Assembly (NCBI GenBank): GCA_041861885.1
Contig: JBGVUE010000001.1
Span: forward strand, 1,600,001 to 1,664,000
Origin: Haloimpatiens sp. FM7315
Lineage (GTDB): Bacteria > Bacillota > Clostridia > Clostridiales > Clostridiaceae
DNA: 64,000 nucleotides
Direction: 5' to 3'
The first letter of the stretch is position 1. Each line of letters opens with the position of its first letter. Positions 49,136-58,945 of the stretch are shown piece after piece. A program made the position numbers and the translations under genes. The notes below the pieces were generated by a model. The model searched no databases and had not been told where the DNA came from. It worked only from the letters and a program-made list of their open reading frames with translations.

Positions 49136-51181
49136 CTATAGCGATTTAGGTTTTATTTCTTCAATTGTATAAGCCTCAAATAAATCTCCGTCTTTAATAT
49201 CATTAAAGTTTTCTATAGTGATACCACATTCATATCCTGTAGCCGCTTCTTTTACATCATCTTTAAATCTTTTTAATGATCCAATCTCGGATTCTAAAAC
49301 AACTATTCCATCTCTTATTATTCTTACCTTGCTATTTCTAGTTATCTTTCCATTAAGTACATAACATCCAGCTATAGTCCCAACATTAGAAATTTTATAT
49401 GTCTGTCTAACTTCTGCAGTTCCAAGAACTACCTCTCTATGCTCAGGCTCTAATAGACCTACCATTGCATTTTTTATATCTTCTATAGCATCATAGATTA
49501 CCCTGTAAGTTTTTATGTCTACATTTTCTTTTTCAGCAATATCTGAAGATTTAGAATCAGGTCTTACGTTAAAACCAATTATTATAGCATTAGATGCAGT
49601 TGCCAAAATTACATCTGTTTCATTAATTGCACCAACGCCACCATGTATAACTCTTACCTTTACAGAATCGGTAGATAGTTTTTCAAAGGATTGTTTTACA
49701 GCTTCTACTGATCCTTGAACGTCAGCCTTAACTATTATATCTAGTTCTTTTACTTTTCCTTCTTGTATTTGACTGTATAAGTCCTCTAATGAAACTTTAT
49801 GAGAAGACTGAAGTCTTTTTTCTCTTAATTTTTCACTTCTTTTTTCAGCCATATTTCTAGCAGTTTTTTCATCTTTTACTACATTAAATCTGTCACCTGC
49901 TTCTGGCACTTCAGATAATCCTAGTATTTCTACCGGAATAGATGGACCTGCTTTTTTTATTTTATTTCCCTTATCATCAAACATGGCTCTTATTCTACCA
50001 TATGTAGTTCCAGCAATAATAGAATCACCAGTTTTTAATGTTCCATTTTGAACTAATAATGTAGCAACCGAACCTCTGCCTTTATCAAGTTTTGCTTCTA
50101 CAACAGTTCCTTTACCACTTCTAGTAGAATCGGCTTTTAATTCTAACATTTCAGAAGTTAATATTACCATTTCTAATAGTTCACTTATTCCTTCTTTAGT
50201 ATGAGCTGAAACAGGAACACATACAGTGCTTCCACCCCAGTCTTCTGGTATTAATTCATACTCAGTTAATTCTTGTTTAACTCTATCTGGGTTTGCTCCA
50301 ACTTTATCCATTTTATTTATAGCTACAATTATTGGAACACCAGCTGCTTTACAGTGACTTATAGCTTCTTTTGTTTGAGGCATTATTCCATCATCTGCTG
50401 CAACTACAAGGATAACTATATCAGTAATTTGTGCACCTCTAGCTCTCATTGCTGTAAAAGCTTCATGTCCTGGGGTATCCAAAAGCATACTTTTTCTCCA
50501 TTAACTTGAACAGTATAAGCACCAATATGTTGAGTAATACCACCTGCTTCAGTATTAGTAACACTTGTTTTTCTTATAGCATCTAATAAAGAAGTTTTAC
50601 CATGGTCTACGTGTCCCATTACTGTAACGATAGGTGGTCTTTTTTCTTCTCCCACATCTTCGTTTTCTTCTTCCTCAATATCATCTACTTCCTCAAGGGC
50701 ATCTTTATCAACATCTTCTTCTTTTCTTGCAACTAAAGCACCAAATTTTTCTGCTACTTTTTCAGCTGTATTAAAATCAATTTCTTGATTTAATGAAGCC
50801 ATAACTCCGCTAAATATTAACTGTTTTATAACCTCAGTAGAAGGTTTTTGTAATTTTTCTGCTAATTCTTTAACAGTTATAGTTTCTTCCATCTCTATGA
50901 CAATTTCATCATTGTCTTGAGAAGTTGAAGTTTCTGTTTTTGCAGCCTTATTTTTTACCTTTTTACTGCCTTTAGATAAAACATCATCTTTTTCTTCTTC
51001 AGTATCTTCTTCTGATTTTTTGTTCTTCATACAATTCTTTTATTAATTCCGCATCTTCATCTTCAATAACGCTCATATGATTTTTAGCTTTAATCCCGAA
51101 CTCTTCAAAAAGAACACTGATTAATTCTTTACTAGAAATACCTAATTCTTTTGCTAATTCATAAATTCTGACTTTTGCCAT
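49136..51181 (-). CDS. infB: Translation initiation factor IF-2 (two frameshifts)
   Basis: The GTPase that places initiator tRNA on the ribosome; essential. Start ATG 51181 ([19 protein letters not shown]), acidic/Lys-rich linker, second IF2-N domain, G1 [13 protein letters not shown]3 DTPGHEAF, G4 NKMD, then domains II-IV to 49136. Two breaks: the T6 run 51016-51021 (needs one base less or two more) and the A4 run 50481-50484 (needs one more base, giving [14 protein letters not shown]). The corrected length is 681-682 aa. Two lesions in an essential gene are the strongest evidence that the frameshifts of this window are sequence errors. Confidence 0.97.
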
Positions 51182-51203
51182 TAATATTCACCCCCGAATT
51201 ATA

Positions 51204-51512
51204 CTAACTAAACTCTTTATGTAAAGAATTTAATTTATCGCTCATGGCCTTGTTTGTAATTCCAATTAACTTTATTTCTTTATTGCCTAAAATTCTACCT
51301 AACTCATCTTTGGACATATCTTTCATAAGAAGAAAACCATATTTATGCGAATAAGTTTCAAATTTATCCTTAGTATTTTGAGAGCACTCTTTAGTAAGCA
51401 CTACTAAAGAAATCTTGTTTTTCTTTATTGCTTCTTCGCATTTATTGTATCCTTCCAGCAAATTGCCTGATTTTTTTACTATACCTAGAAATTGTATAAA
51501 CCCATTATTCAT
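51204..51512 (-). CDS. ylxQ: L7Ae-family ribosomal protein YlxQ
   Basis: A 102-aa RNA-binding protein of the L7Ae/L30e fold, which in relatives binds kink-turn RNA. IVKKSGNLLEGYNKCEEAI and LVVLTKECSQNT are typical. It overlaps ylxR by 8 bases and precedes infB, the conserved nusA-ylxR-ylxQ-infB order. Intact. Confidence 0.9.
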   Translation of the reverse strand: MNNGFIQFLGIVKKSGNLLEGYNKCEEAIKKNKISLVVLTKECSQNTKDKFETYSHKYGFLLMKDMSKDELGRILGNKEIKLIGITNKAMSDKLNSLHKEFS

Positions 51513-51770
51513 TTTCTATCTCTTCTCTTAGTTTATCATAAATTTCTTCTACTATTTTAATATTTAGATTTTTTTCTAATTTCTTTGTTTTAAAAGCTTT
51601 TTCTAAGCAATTAACATTTTTGCAAATATAAGCTCCTCTACCAGGTTTTTTTCCTGTTACATCAACAGAAATTTCGCCTTGTTCATTTTTTACAACTCTA
51701 ATTAATTCTTTTTGGGTTTCATTTCCATGCATCCCGTACACATTCTTTGAGGTATCTTTCTAGTTTTCAT
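51505..51770 (-). CDS. ylxR: YlxR family protein (5' frameshift)
   Basis: An 88-aa protein of the YlxR/RnpM family, reported in B. subtilis as an RNase P modulator. ATG 51770 gives KTRKIPQRMCTGCMEMKPKK with the CTGC start typical of the family; the frame then breaks in the T5 run 51709-51713 and one extra A joins it to KELIRVVKNEQGE. GRGAYICKNVNCLEKA is the conserved core. Between nusA and ylxQ. Confidence 0.9.
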
Positions 51771-51780
51771 AAACTAACCC

Positions 51781-52848
51781 CTATTCTTCGCTTTCTGATA
51801 AATTGTCACTTTCATTAGCTTGAGATTCGCTTTTAATATCAATTTTCCATCCTGTCAATTTAGCTGCCAATCTAACATTCTGACCTTCTTTTCCAATAGC
51901 TAAAGAAAGTTGATCGTCTTTTACAACAACTTTTGCTGATTTTGAATTTTCATCTACATAAACACTTAAAACCTTAGCAGGACTTAAGGAATTCGAAATG
52001 TACTCTTCTGGAGCTTTATTCCATTTAATTATGTCAATTTTCTCATTATTTAATTCATTTACTATGTTTTGAACTCTAATTCCTTTTGGTCCAACACAAG
52101 CTCCCATAGCATCTATGTTTTCATCATTTGAATGAACTGCAATTTTAGTTCTAGAACCTGCTTCTCTTGCAATGCTTTTAACTTCCACAATACCTTCATA
52201 GATTTCAGGAACCTCTAATTCAAATAATCTTTTTACAAGACCAGGATGAGTTCTAGAAACTACTACTTGAGCTCCCTTAGTTGTGTTTTTAACTTCAACT
52301 ATATATAATTTTAATTTATCATTAAAGTTATAATATTCTCCAGATATCTGTTCATTAGGAGTAAGTATAGCTTCTATTTTTCCTAAATTTATAAATACAT
52401 TGCCTCTATCTTTTCTAATAACTGTACCAGTTATTATATCAAATTCTTTAGTGATAAACTCATTGTACACTATATTTCTTTCCGCTTCTTTAATCCTTTG
52501 TATAACAACTTGTTTTGCTGATTGAGCCGCAACCCTTCCAAATTTCTTGGGTGTAACTTCTATTTCAACAATATCACTTATTTCATATCTAGGATCTATA
52601 TTTTTTGCATCTCCTAATGAAATTTCATATAGCTCATCTTCTACATTTTCTACAACGTTTTTTTGGCCATATACATGTATATCTCCAGTAGTCCTATTCA
52701 TTTCTACTCGTACATTAGTATTATTGCTACCATAATTTTTCTTATATGCTAGTACAAGAGCATCTTCTATTGTAGAGAAAATCAAATTCTCATCTATGCC
52801 CTTTTCTTTTACTATTTCTTTTAATGATTCTATGAATTCTTCATTCAT
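51781..52848 (-). CDS. nusA: Transcription factor NusA
   Basis: Pausing, termination and antitermination factor. N-terminal RNA-polymerase-binding domain, S1 domain (TGTVIRKDRGNVFINLGKIEA is spread over it), then KH1 and KH2 (GACVGPKGIRVQNIVNEL and LAIGKEGQNVRLAAKLTGW). 355 aa, intact, no acidic repeats. RBS GGAGGG before ATG 52848. Co-transcribed with rimP and likely subject to autoregulation through the rimP leader. Confidence 0.97.
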   Translation of the reverse strand: MNEEFIESLKEIVKEKGIDENLIFSTIEDALVLAYKKNYGSNNTNVRVEMNRTTGDIHVYGQKNVVENVEDELYEISLGDAKNIDPRYEISDIVEIEVTPKKFGRVAAQSAKQVVIQRIKEAERNIVYNEFITKEFDIITGTVIRKDRGNVFINLGKIEAILTPNEQISGEYYNFNDKLKLYIVEVKNTTKGAQVVVSRTHPGLVKRLFELEVPEIYEGIVEVKSIAREAGSRTKIAVHSNDENIDAMGACVGPKGIRVQNIVNELNNEKIDIIKWNKAPEEYISNSLSPAKVLSVYVDENSKSAKVVVKDDQLSLAIGKEGQNVRLAAKLTGWKIDIKSESQANESDNLSESEE

Positions 52849-52862
52849 TTTATTTACCCTCC

Positions 52863-53326
52863 TTATATATCCCCATTTAAAGTTATTGTTTTAATTCTAT
52901 CTCTAGGAATTATGATTTCATTTCCTTCTTCCTGAATTTTAACTTCTAAATCATTAAAAAATATTAATATACCTGACATTTTTTCTTCCCACTAAAAAGC
53001 TTATGTAGCTTTATAATTACCTTGCTACCTATATATCTTTTTAAATGTTCATCTGTGTGTAAAACTCTTTCTATACCTGGAGAAGATACTTCTAAATAAT
53101 AACTATCAGATATAGGATCTTCTACATCTAGTATATCACTTATTTTTCTACTTACTTTTTCACAATCTTCTAATCCTATACCCTTTTCATTATCTATGTA
53201 TATTCTTAAAAAATTCTCTCCGTCTTCTTTTACAAATTCAATATGATAAAATTCATATCCACTATCTATAACTACAGGTTTTACAAGTTCAGTAATTTTA
53301 TTCACTAATAGATCTCGCTTTGTCAT
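52863..53326 (-). CDS. rimP: Ribosome maturation factor RimP (3' frameshift)
   Basis: A 30S assembly factor. Diagnostic stretches include [20 protein letters not shown] and [14 protein letters not shown]. The frame is lost in the T6 run 52979-52984; with one extra A the C-terminal SH3 part continues ([20 protein letters not shown], ending TLNGDI) to TAA at 52863, 154 aa. First gene of the rimP-nusA-ylxR-ylxQ-infB operon. Confidence 0.92.
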
Positions 53327-53385
53327 ATTACATCCCTCCTTGCAACGCTTATTACTATTTTCTCTAATTTTTATTTAAAATATTA

Positions 53386-53513
53386 GTAAAACGCAACAAT
53401 AGTTGCGTTTTACAAAAGAAAGAGCGGGCAATCAGCCCACTCTATATTTACAAGAGAACCATAAACTTTAATTACACCATTTTTATTCTATCATATAGCC
53501 ATTTTTATTTCAA
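53386..53513 (-). promoter_or_regulatory. rimP operon promoter and attenuator leader
   Basis: Minus strand: -35 TTGAAA (53508-53513), exact 17-base spacer, -10 TAGAAT (53485-53490). The transcript then meets a terminator hairpin GAGTGGGC...GCCCGCTC followed by TTTCTTTT (53413-53443), and immediately a second perfect 12-bp hairpin GTAAAACGCAAC (53386-53413) that shares the last terminator bases. This resembles the rimP-nusA leader of other Bacillota, where NusA acts on its own operon; the regulation is inferred. Confidence 0.7.
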
Positions 53514-53612
53514 GTAATTATTAATATTAAGGCAATTTGTAATAATGGCATTGCAGATAAAATAAAAATACACAGCTATTAAATAATCTTTAATTAAAAC
53601 TTAGAAAATAAC

Positions 53613-54632
53613 TTATAATTTTAATGGATATAAGATATCTTTTACAGTAACTACTACTGCCAAAGATATTAATAAAACGAAACCTGCATAAGTAACCTTT
53701 GCTACTTTTTCTTCATTTAACTTTTTGCCTATTATCATTTCTACAATAGATATTAATATCCACCCACCGTCTAAAGCCGGTATTGGTAAAAGATTGAAAA
53801 TAGCTAATTGTACACTTATATAAGCACTTATATTAACTAAAGTTAAAATTCCTGCTTTAGCAGCTTTCGTAGATATTCTCATAACACTTATAGGTCCACC
53901 CACTCCACTCATAGATACTTTCTTTTTGAAAAGATTACCAAGAAATTTAAATGTTTCTTTTGTTAACATATTAACTTCACTTATTCCATGAACCACACCT
54001 TGAGATAAGCCTATTTTTTTAATAGATGGACTTACACCTATTATATATCTATTTTCTTTTTCTAATTTTAAAGGTGTAATTCTTTTACTAATTAAAGTAT
54101 TACCTCTATTTAAAGTTAAGTTAATAGTCCCACCATTTTTCTCATTTATTGCTTGAATGAATGAATTCCAATTAGATATTTTTTCGCCGTTAACTTCAGT
54201 TATTTTATCACCTGCTAAAACTCCTGCATTATAAGCCGGAGAGTTATTTTCTATTTTACTAATTACTGATGTAGGTACACCATTAACACATCCTATTATG
54301 GCAAAAAACACTATTGCTAATATAAAATTCATAATTGGGCCTGCCAATGCTATGCTCATTCTTTGAATAGGTTTTTTATTGCTAAAGGCCCTAGGATCTT
54401 TAGAGTCCTCTCCCTGTTCTCCTAACATTTTAACAAATCCACCGATAGGTATTGCCCTTAGACAGTATTCTGTCTCTTTTTTCTTTATTCCAAAAATCTT
54501 AGGGCCCATTCCTACTGAAAATTCTTCTACCATGACGTTGTTTAGTTTTGCTACTACAAAATGGCCTAGTTCATGACCAATAATTAAAATACTAAAGGCT
54601 AAAAAGGCTAATAAAAGATAAATTATATTCAC
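53613..54632 (-). CDS. rseP: Site-2 metalloprotease RseP
   Basis: An intramembrane zinc protease of 339 aa. LIIGHELGHFVVAKL carries HExxH on the first helix; a single PDZ domain follows (SPAYNAGVLAGDKITEVNG); the LDG motif is FNLLPIPALDGGWIL. Intact. In clostridia and bacilli it cleaves anti-sigma factors and signal-peptide remnants. Sits directly after dxr. The ispG and polC genes usually found downstream are absent here. Confidence 0.95.
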   Translation of the reverse strand: MNIIYLLLAFLAFSILIIGHELGHFVVAKLNNVMVEEFSVGMGPKIFGIKKKETEYCLRAIPIGGFVKMLGEQGEDSKDPRAFSNKKPIQRMSIALAGPIMNFILAIVFFAIIGCVNGVPTSVISKIENNSPAYNAGVLAGDKITEVNGEKISNWNSFIQAINEKNGGTINLTLNRGNTLISKRITPLKLEKENRYIIGVSPSIKKIGLSQGVVHGISEVNMLTKETFKFLGNLFKKKVSMSGVGGPISVMRISTKAAKAGILTLVNISAYISVQLAIFNLLPIPALDGGWILISIVEMIIGKKLNEEKVAKVTYAGFVLLISLAVVVTVKDILYPLKL

Positions 54633-54648
54633 AAAAATTCCCCCTTTA

Positions 54649-55800
54649 CTAATAAGTACTTCTTATGTATTCTCTAACATCTTTATCAACTTCTATAATA
54701 TTTTCAACAGTAGGTTTCTGAATATTATTATATTTATTCAAACATTTCTCTATTATTCTCTCTATAGATAGATATGAAATCTTACCATTTAGAAATAAAT
54801 CCACTGCAACTTCATTTGCACTATTTAACACAGTTGGCATTATTCCACCTGATTTTCCAGCCTCATAAGCTAATTTCAAGCACCTAAAAGTATCCATGTC
54901 TGGTTTATCAAAATGAAGCTGACTTATACTATAAAAATCTAAAGGTTTTATTCTACTATTTTTTCTTTCAGGATAATTTATTGCATACTGGATAGGTAAC
55001 CTCATATCCGGGCTTGCAAGCTGTGCTATAATACTTCCATCTTTATATTCCACCATAGAATGAACTATGCTTTCTGGATGAACAATTACTTTTATCTTGT
55101 CATAATCAACACCAAATAACCAATGAGCTTCTATTACCTCTAGTCCTTTATTCATAAGAGTGGAGGAATCTATAGAAATTTTTTTACCCATATTCCATTT
55201 TGGATGTTTAAGCGCCTCATTAGGTGTAATATTTACTAAATCTTCTTTACTTTTTCCTCTAAATGGGCCTCCAGATGCGGTTAATAATATTTTATTTATA
55301 TCTTCATACTTATTTCCTTGCAAACACTGAAAAATAGCTCCGTGTTCAGAATCCACAGGAAGAATTTTTATATTATTTTTCTTAGCTTCATAGGTTACAA
55401 TTTCACCACCAACCACCAAGGTTTCTTTGTTAGCAAGTGCAATATCTTTAGATGCTTTTATAGCTTCTAAAGTTGGAACTAATCCTATCATACCAACAAC
55501 AGCAGTTACCACAATATCAACTGAATCCATAGTTGCTATGTAAATTAGTCCTTCCATACCATATAATACTTTTGTAGATTTATTATTCACTAAACAGTAG
55601 CTTTTAACAACTTCATAGCTTTTTGGGGCCATCATAACTACATATTCAACATTAAATTCTTCAATAATTTCTATAATCTTCTCTGAATTTGTATTTGCAG
55701 ATACTCCTTTTAAAGACAAATGATCTTTTTCACTTCTAATAACATCTAATGTTTGAGTTCCAATTGAGCCAGTGGCTCCTAAAATGCTTATATTCTTCAT
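54649..55800 (-). CDS. dxr: 1-deoxy-D-xylulose-5-phosphate reductoisomerase
   Basis: First committed step of the MEP isoprenoid pathway, feeding undecaprenyl phosphate through UppS nearby. ILGATGSIGTQTLDVI binds NADPH; ILPVDSEHGAIFQCL and the TASGGPFRG segment form the active site. Start ATG 55800 eight bases after AGAGG; about 383 aa, intact. Confidence 0.96.
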   Translation of the reverse strand: MKNISILGATGSIGTQTLDVIRSEKDHLSLKGVSANTNSEKIIEIIEEFNVEYVVMMAPKSYEVVKSYCLVNNKSTKVLYGMEGLIYIATMDSVDIVVTAVVGMIGLVPTLEAIKASKDIALANKETLVVGGEIVTYEAKKNNIKILPVDSEHGAIFQCLQGNKYEDINKILLTASGGPFRGKSKEDLVNITPNEALKHPKWNMGKKISIDSSTLMNKGLEVIEAHWLFGVDYDKIKVIVHPESIVHSMVEYKDGSIIAQLASPDMRLPIQYAINYPERKNSRIKPLDFYSISQLHFDKPDMDTFRCLKLAYEAGKSGGIMPTVLNSANEVAVDLFLNGKISYLSIERIIEKCLNKYNNIQKPTVENIIEVDKDVREYIRSTY

Positions 55801-55818
55801 ATCTTTCACCTCTCTATT

Positions 55819-56771
55819 TTAAGATAATACTATTTCTTTAACTGTAATAATATATAAGGGAGCCATAAACATCCCTATTATTCCGAAAAATTTCATTCCT
55901 ATATAAAATCCTATTATAGCTACCAAAGGGTGTATTTTAAACTTGCTGCTCATAAATTTTGCCTCCATTATTTGTCTGCTTACTGCTAGAAATATAAATA
56001 GTAGAATAAGTCCTAAAGCAACTATATATTTCTTTGAATAAAATTTATAGAATATCAGTGGTACAAATACAACTATAGTTCCTATATAAGGAATAATATC
56101 TAAAATTCCACACAGTATTCCTAAAAGTAAAAAATGTGTTAAATTCAATATCCAAAATCCAAATATAGTCTCTAAAGTTGTTATGCAAACTAAAAACAGT
56201 TCAACTCTTATAATTTTATTCATAATATTTATTTTATCTTTTAAAAAGATGTAATTATTTTCTGTAATCAATTTTTGCATATACATAGCTATTTTATTTT
56301 TATCTATCAATATAAAATAAACTATTATATTACCTATAAAATAAGCTATTACACCTTCAGTAGTGTGAAATGCACTTTTTTTACAAATTGATTGCTATAT
56401 AAATTATTTATAATAACTTTTACATCTCTAATAAAATTATCTAAATCGAAAGTGCTCCATATCTTATTGAAACTGTTTTTATACTGAGTTATTTCATCAT
56501 ATCCCATAAATACATTGATTTTCGCAAACAAAAATTTCCTACTAATATTATAAAAAGAAATATAAATAAGTTAACAAACATGATACTAATTATTGCACTT
56601 ATTTTATTTTTAAAAATTCTATTATTACACAAAAACATATATAGGATTAGAAAAATGAAATATCAGTATAATTGTTAAAAAAGGTTTAAAATACCTTTGA
56701 ATTAATAGTGTAATTATTATAAATGCAGCTAATATCAATATACATTGGATTAACTTTTTATAATTTTTCAT
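55819..56771 (-). CDS. AI-2E/YtvI-family membrane protein (three frameshifts)
   Basis: From ATG 56771 (MKNYKKLIQCILILAAF) to 55819 the three frames together give about 317 aa with eight hydrophobic helices, including the family-typical GILDIIPYIGTIVVFVPLIFY and a C-terminal GMKFFGIIGMFMAPL. Breaks lie near 56658 (one base extra or two missing), in the A5 run 56530-56534 and the T7 run 56376-56382 (each one short). It is slightly shorter than usual (about 340 aa). It interrupts the usual cdsA-dxr pair together with a group II intron. Indels here may be errors as elsewhere, or true decay. Confidence 0.7.
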
Positions 56772-56968
56772 TAATATACTCCATTAATAAATGCTATATA
56801 TTAATATATTCACCTTTTTTATTATATATTAGTATTTAAATTATCACAACTTCATGGTGTAATTTATTTTGTTTACATTATTGTTTAATTTACATAATAA
56901 AATTTATGTAATTTCTTGTGCTACAATAGAGTAGGAGCTAAATAATTATTTTATTTAGCATCCTCTCA

Positions 56969-57003
56969 CACCACTGTACGTACCGTTCGGTATACAGCGG
57001 TTC
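56969..57003 (-). ncRNA. Group II intron domain V (catalytic core)
   Basis: The minus-strand sequence starts GAACCGCTGTATACC and ends GGTACGTACAGTGGTG, folding as the two-part domain V stem with its bulge. Relative to the Oceanobacillus IIC domain V as I remember it (GAACCGCCGTATACC...GTACGGTGGTG), one C-G pair is replaced by U-A, a compensatory change that keeps the helix. It begins one base after the maturase stop codon. Confidence 0.88.
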
Positions 57004-57004
57004 A

Positions 57005-57974
57005 TTAAGAATTATGTATTAATTGATATCTTTTAGATATGCTTTTATAATTGATGCTTTCAAGATATTTATTATTTAGAGTTCTGTGAAGTATTGGGCT
57101 GTTGGATATTCTCCAATAGCCTTTTCTTGTATTTGCATATTCCCATGCTTTATAGGTCGGTAGACCTAGATTTGTTAAATTTCTTTTTCTGGTTTTAATC
57201 TTTTTCCATTGTTTCCAAATACAAGTTCTTAGCCTTCTTCTTATCCACTTATCTAACTGTTTTATTTTGGCGTCAGCCTTTGCTACTCCAAAGTAGTTAA
57301 TCCATCCAACTGTTAACTGATTAAGTTTAATGATTCTATATTCCATACTTATTCCATTGTTACGATTGGTTAGATTTCTTACTTTGTCTTTAAATCTTTT
57401 ATATGATTTTTCATGTATTCTTATATTGGCTCCGCCTTTTGCAAAATAAAATGAAAATCCTAAGAATTTCCTTCTTGTTACATAATCTACTCCACTTTTA
57501 TTTTCATTAACTTTAAGTTTTAGACGACCTTCAAGTAGCTTTCGCATATTTTTCATAACTCTTATTCCTGCCTTTTTACTTTTGACGTATATATTACAAT
57601 CATCTGCAAAACGACAGAATCTATGTCCTCTTTTTCAAGTTCTTTATCTACTTCATCAAGCATAATATTGGCAAGTAATGGACTTAGTGGTTATATGGAG
57701 AATAAAAATTAATAGTATTTTAAGTATCCTACGTTTATTCCATTTATCATTATTCCAGATTTAAGATATCCTCTGATTAATTTAAGTATTCTTTTATCTC
57801 TTATTCTTCTTGAAAGTCTTTCCATCAATATGTCATGGTTAACTTTATCAAAGAATTTTTCTAAATCCATAGCTACTATCTGAAAAACTAGGGTCATAAA
57901 TTTTATTGAGTTCTTGAGCCATTGCTTGTTGTATCAATCTATCAAGTGCAGTAGGAATTCCAAGCAATCTAATT
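57005..57974 (-). pseudogene. Group II intron reverse transcriptase/maturase, multiply deleted
   Basis: Pieces in order from the 5' side: LGIPTALDRLIQQAMAQEL, DPSFSDSSYGF fused straight onto VAMDLEKFFDKVNHDILMER (about 25-30 residues lost), RGYLKSGIMING followed by a scrambled 40-base stretch where TPQGGP should be, PLSPLLANIMLDEVDKEL, the active-site FADD in CRFADDCNIYV (after one missing A near 57631), and an intact maturase domain X to 57005. The RT N terminus is missing. The protein cannot be functional even if the single-base indel is a data error. Confidence 0.88.
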
Positions 57975-58071
57975 CCACCTCACAATGGACACCCTTGTCA
58001 TTGGCTAACGCCTATATCACCTTCAGCGCTCGGGACTTTCACCCTATAGATTGCGCTCATGCTGGGCGCAC

Positions 58072-58120
58072 ATATAAAAAACAAGTGCAAATAATTATAT
58101 TTTGCACTTGTTTTTTATAT
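58072..58120 (-). terminator. cdsA terminator, intron target site
   Basis: A 20-bp perfect stem (ATATAAAAAACAAGTGCAAA and complement) with a 9-base loop, 14 bases after the cdsA stop codon, with a U tract on the minus strand. The intron 5' end starts on the very next base (58071). Confidence 0.92.
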
Positions 58121-58134
58121 ATTAAAATATAATT

Positions 58135-58935
58135 TTAAATTCCAATTATCAAAGTAATATAAATATAAACAACAACTGAAGAAAATAATATACTGTCAAA
58201 TCTATCTAATATTCCTCCGTGTCCAGGTATTATATTTCCATAGTCTTTCACATTAATATATCTTTTTATAGATGAGGCTACTAAATCTCCAAATTGTGAG
58301 AATATACCAGATAAAAAACCTATTGCAGCAAAATTATAAATAGAAATTCCCACTCCTTTAGAAATTAGATAATTTCCAAATATAATGCAAGCTACTGTGC
58401 TTCCCATCAAGCCCCCTACAGCCCCCTCAATAGTCTTATTTGGACTTACTCTAGAATTTAATTTATGCTTACCTAAAAATCTTCCAGAATAATATGCTGT
58501 AGTGTCACATAGCCAAGAAGATAAAAACACTAACCAAATTAAATAATTTCCATTTGATTTCAAATTTATTATATATATAAAGCTAAAAAATACTGGTATA
58601 TATATATAACCAAATAATGTTAGTGCAACATCAATAAAATTATACTTAGATGTTAAAACAGGTATACATAAGCCTACAAAAGCTAACATTACAAGACTCA
58701 ATGCAATTAATTTATAATCTACAGACTTATTTATAAGAATATAATAAAAAGTGCAAGCAATATAAGCTATCGAAGCAATAGGCTTTATATTTTTTTCCTT
58801 AATAACTTTGAAGAACTCATACATTCCCATAAGAGACAATACAAGCAATAAATATCTTAAAAATTCTCCACCTAGAAACAAAAATATTACAAGAGGTGCT
58901 AATAATATAGCACCTAAATAACGCTTATTTTTCAT
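58135..58935 (-). CDS. cdsA: Phosphatidate cytidylyltransferase
   Basis: Makes CDP-diacylglycerol, the substrate of PgsA encoded in this window. About eight helices; the family signature is in GHGGILDRFDSILFSSV near the C terminus. 266 aa, intact. Ten bases separate it from uppS upstream. Ends at a strong terminator carrying the intron. Confidence 0.95.
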   Translation of the reverse strand: MKNKRYLGAILLAPLVIFLFLGGEFLRYLLLVLSLMGMYEFFKVIKEKNIKPIASIAYIACTFYYILINKSVDYKLIALSLVMLAFVGLCIPVLTSKYNFIDVALTLFGYIYIPVFFSFIYIINLKSNGNYLIWLVFLSSWLCDTTAYYSGRFLGKHKLNSRVSPNKTIEGAVGGLMGSTVACIIFGNYLISKGVGISIYNFAAIGFLSGIFSQFGDLVASSIKRYINVKDYGNIIPGHGGILDRFDSILFSSVVVYIYITLIIGI

Positions 58936-58945
58936 GATATCCTCC

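Larger units (their letters stand above)
56926..58071 (-). mobile_element. Deleted group IIC intron inserted at the cdsA terminator
   Basis: The 5' end on the minus strand is GTGCGCCCAGCATG (58071), followed by GGGTGAAAGTCCCG and AAGGGTGTCC, the known start of group IIC domain I. After about 100 bases (near 57975) it jumps directly into reverse-transcriptase coding sequence, so most of domains I-III and the protein's N terminus are gone. The 3' end has an intact domain V (56969-57003) and a domain VI hairpin (GCTAAATAA...TTATTTAGC) ending near 56926. The element is 1.15 kb instead of about 1.9-2 kb. It lies exactly at the base of a 20-bp terminator stem, the classic IIC target. It cannot move by itself. 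Confidence 0.88.
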
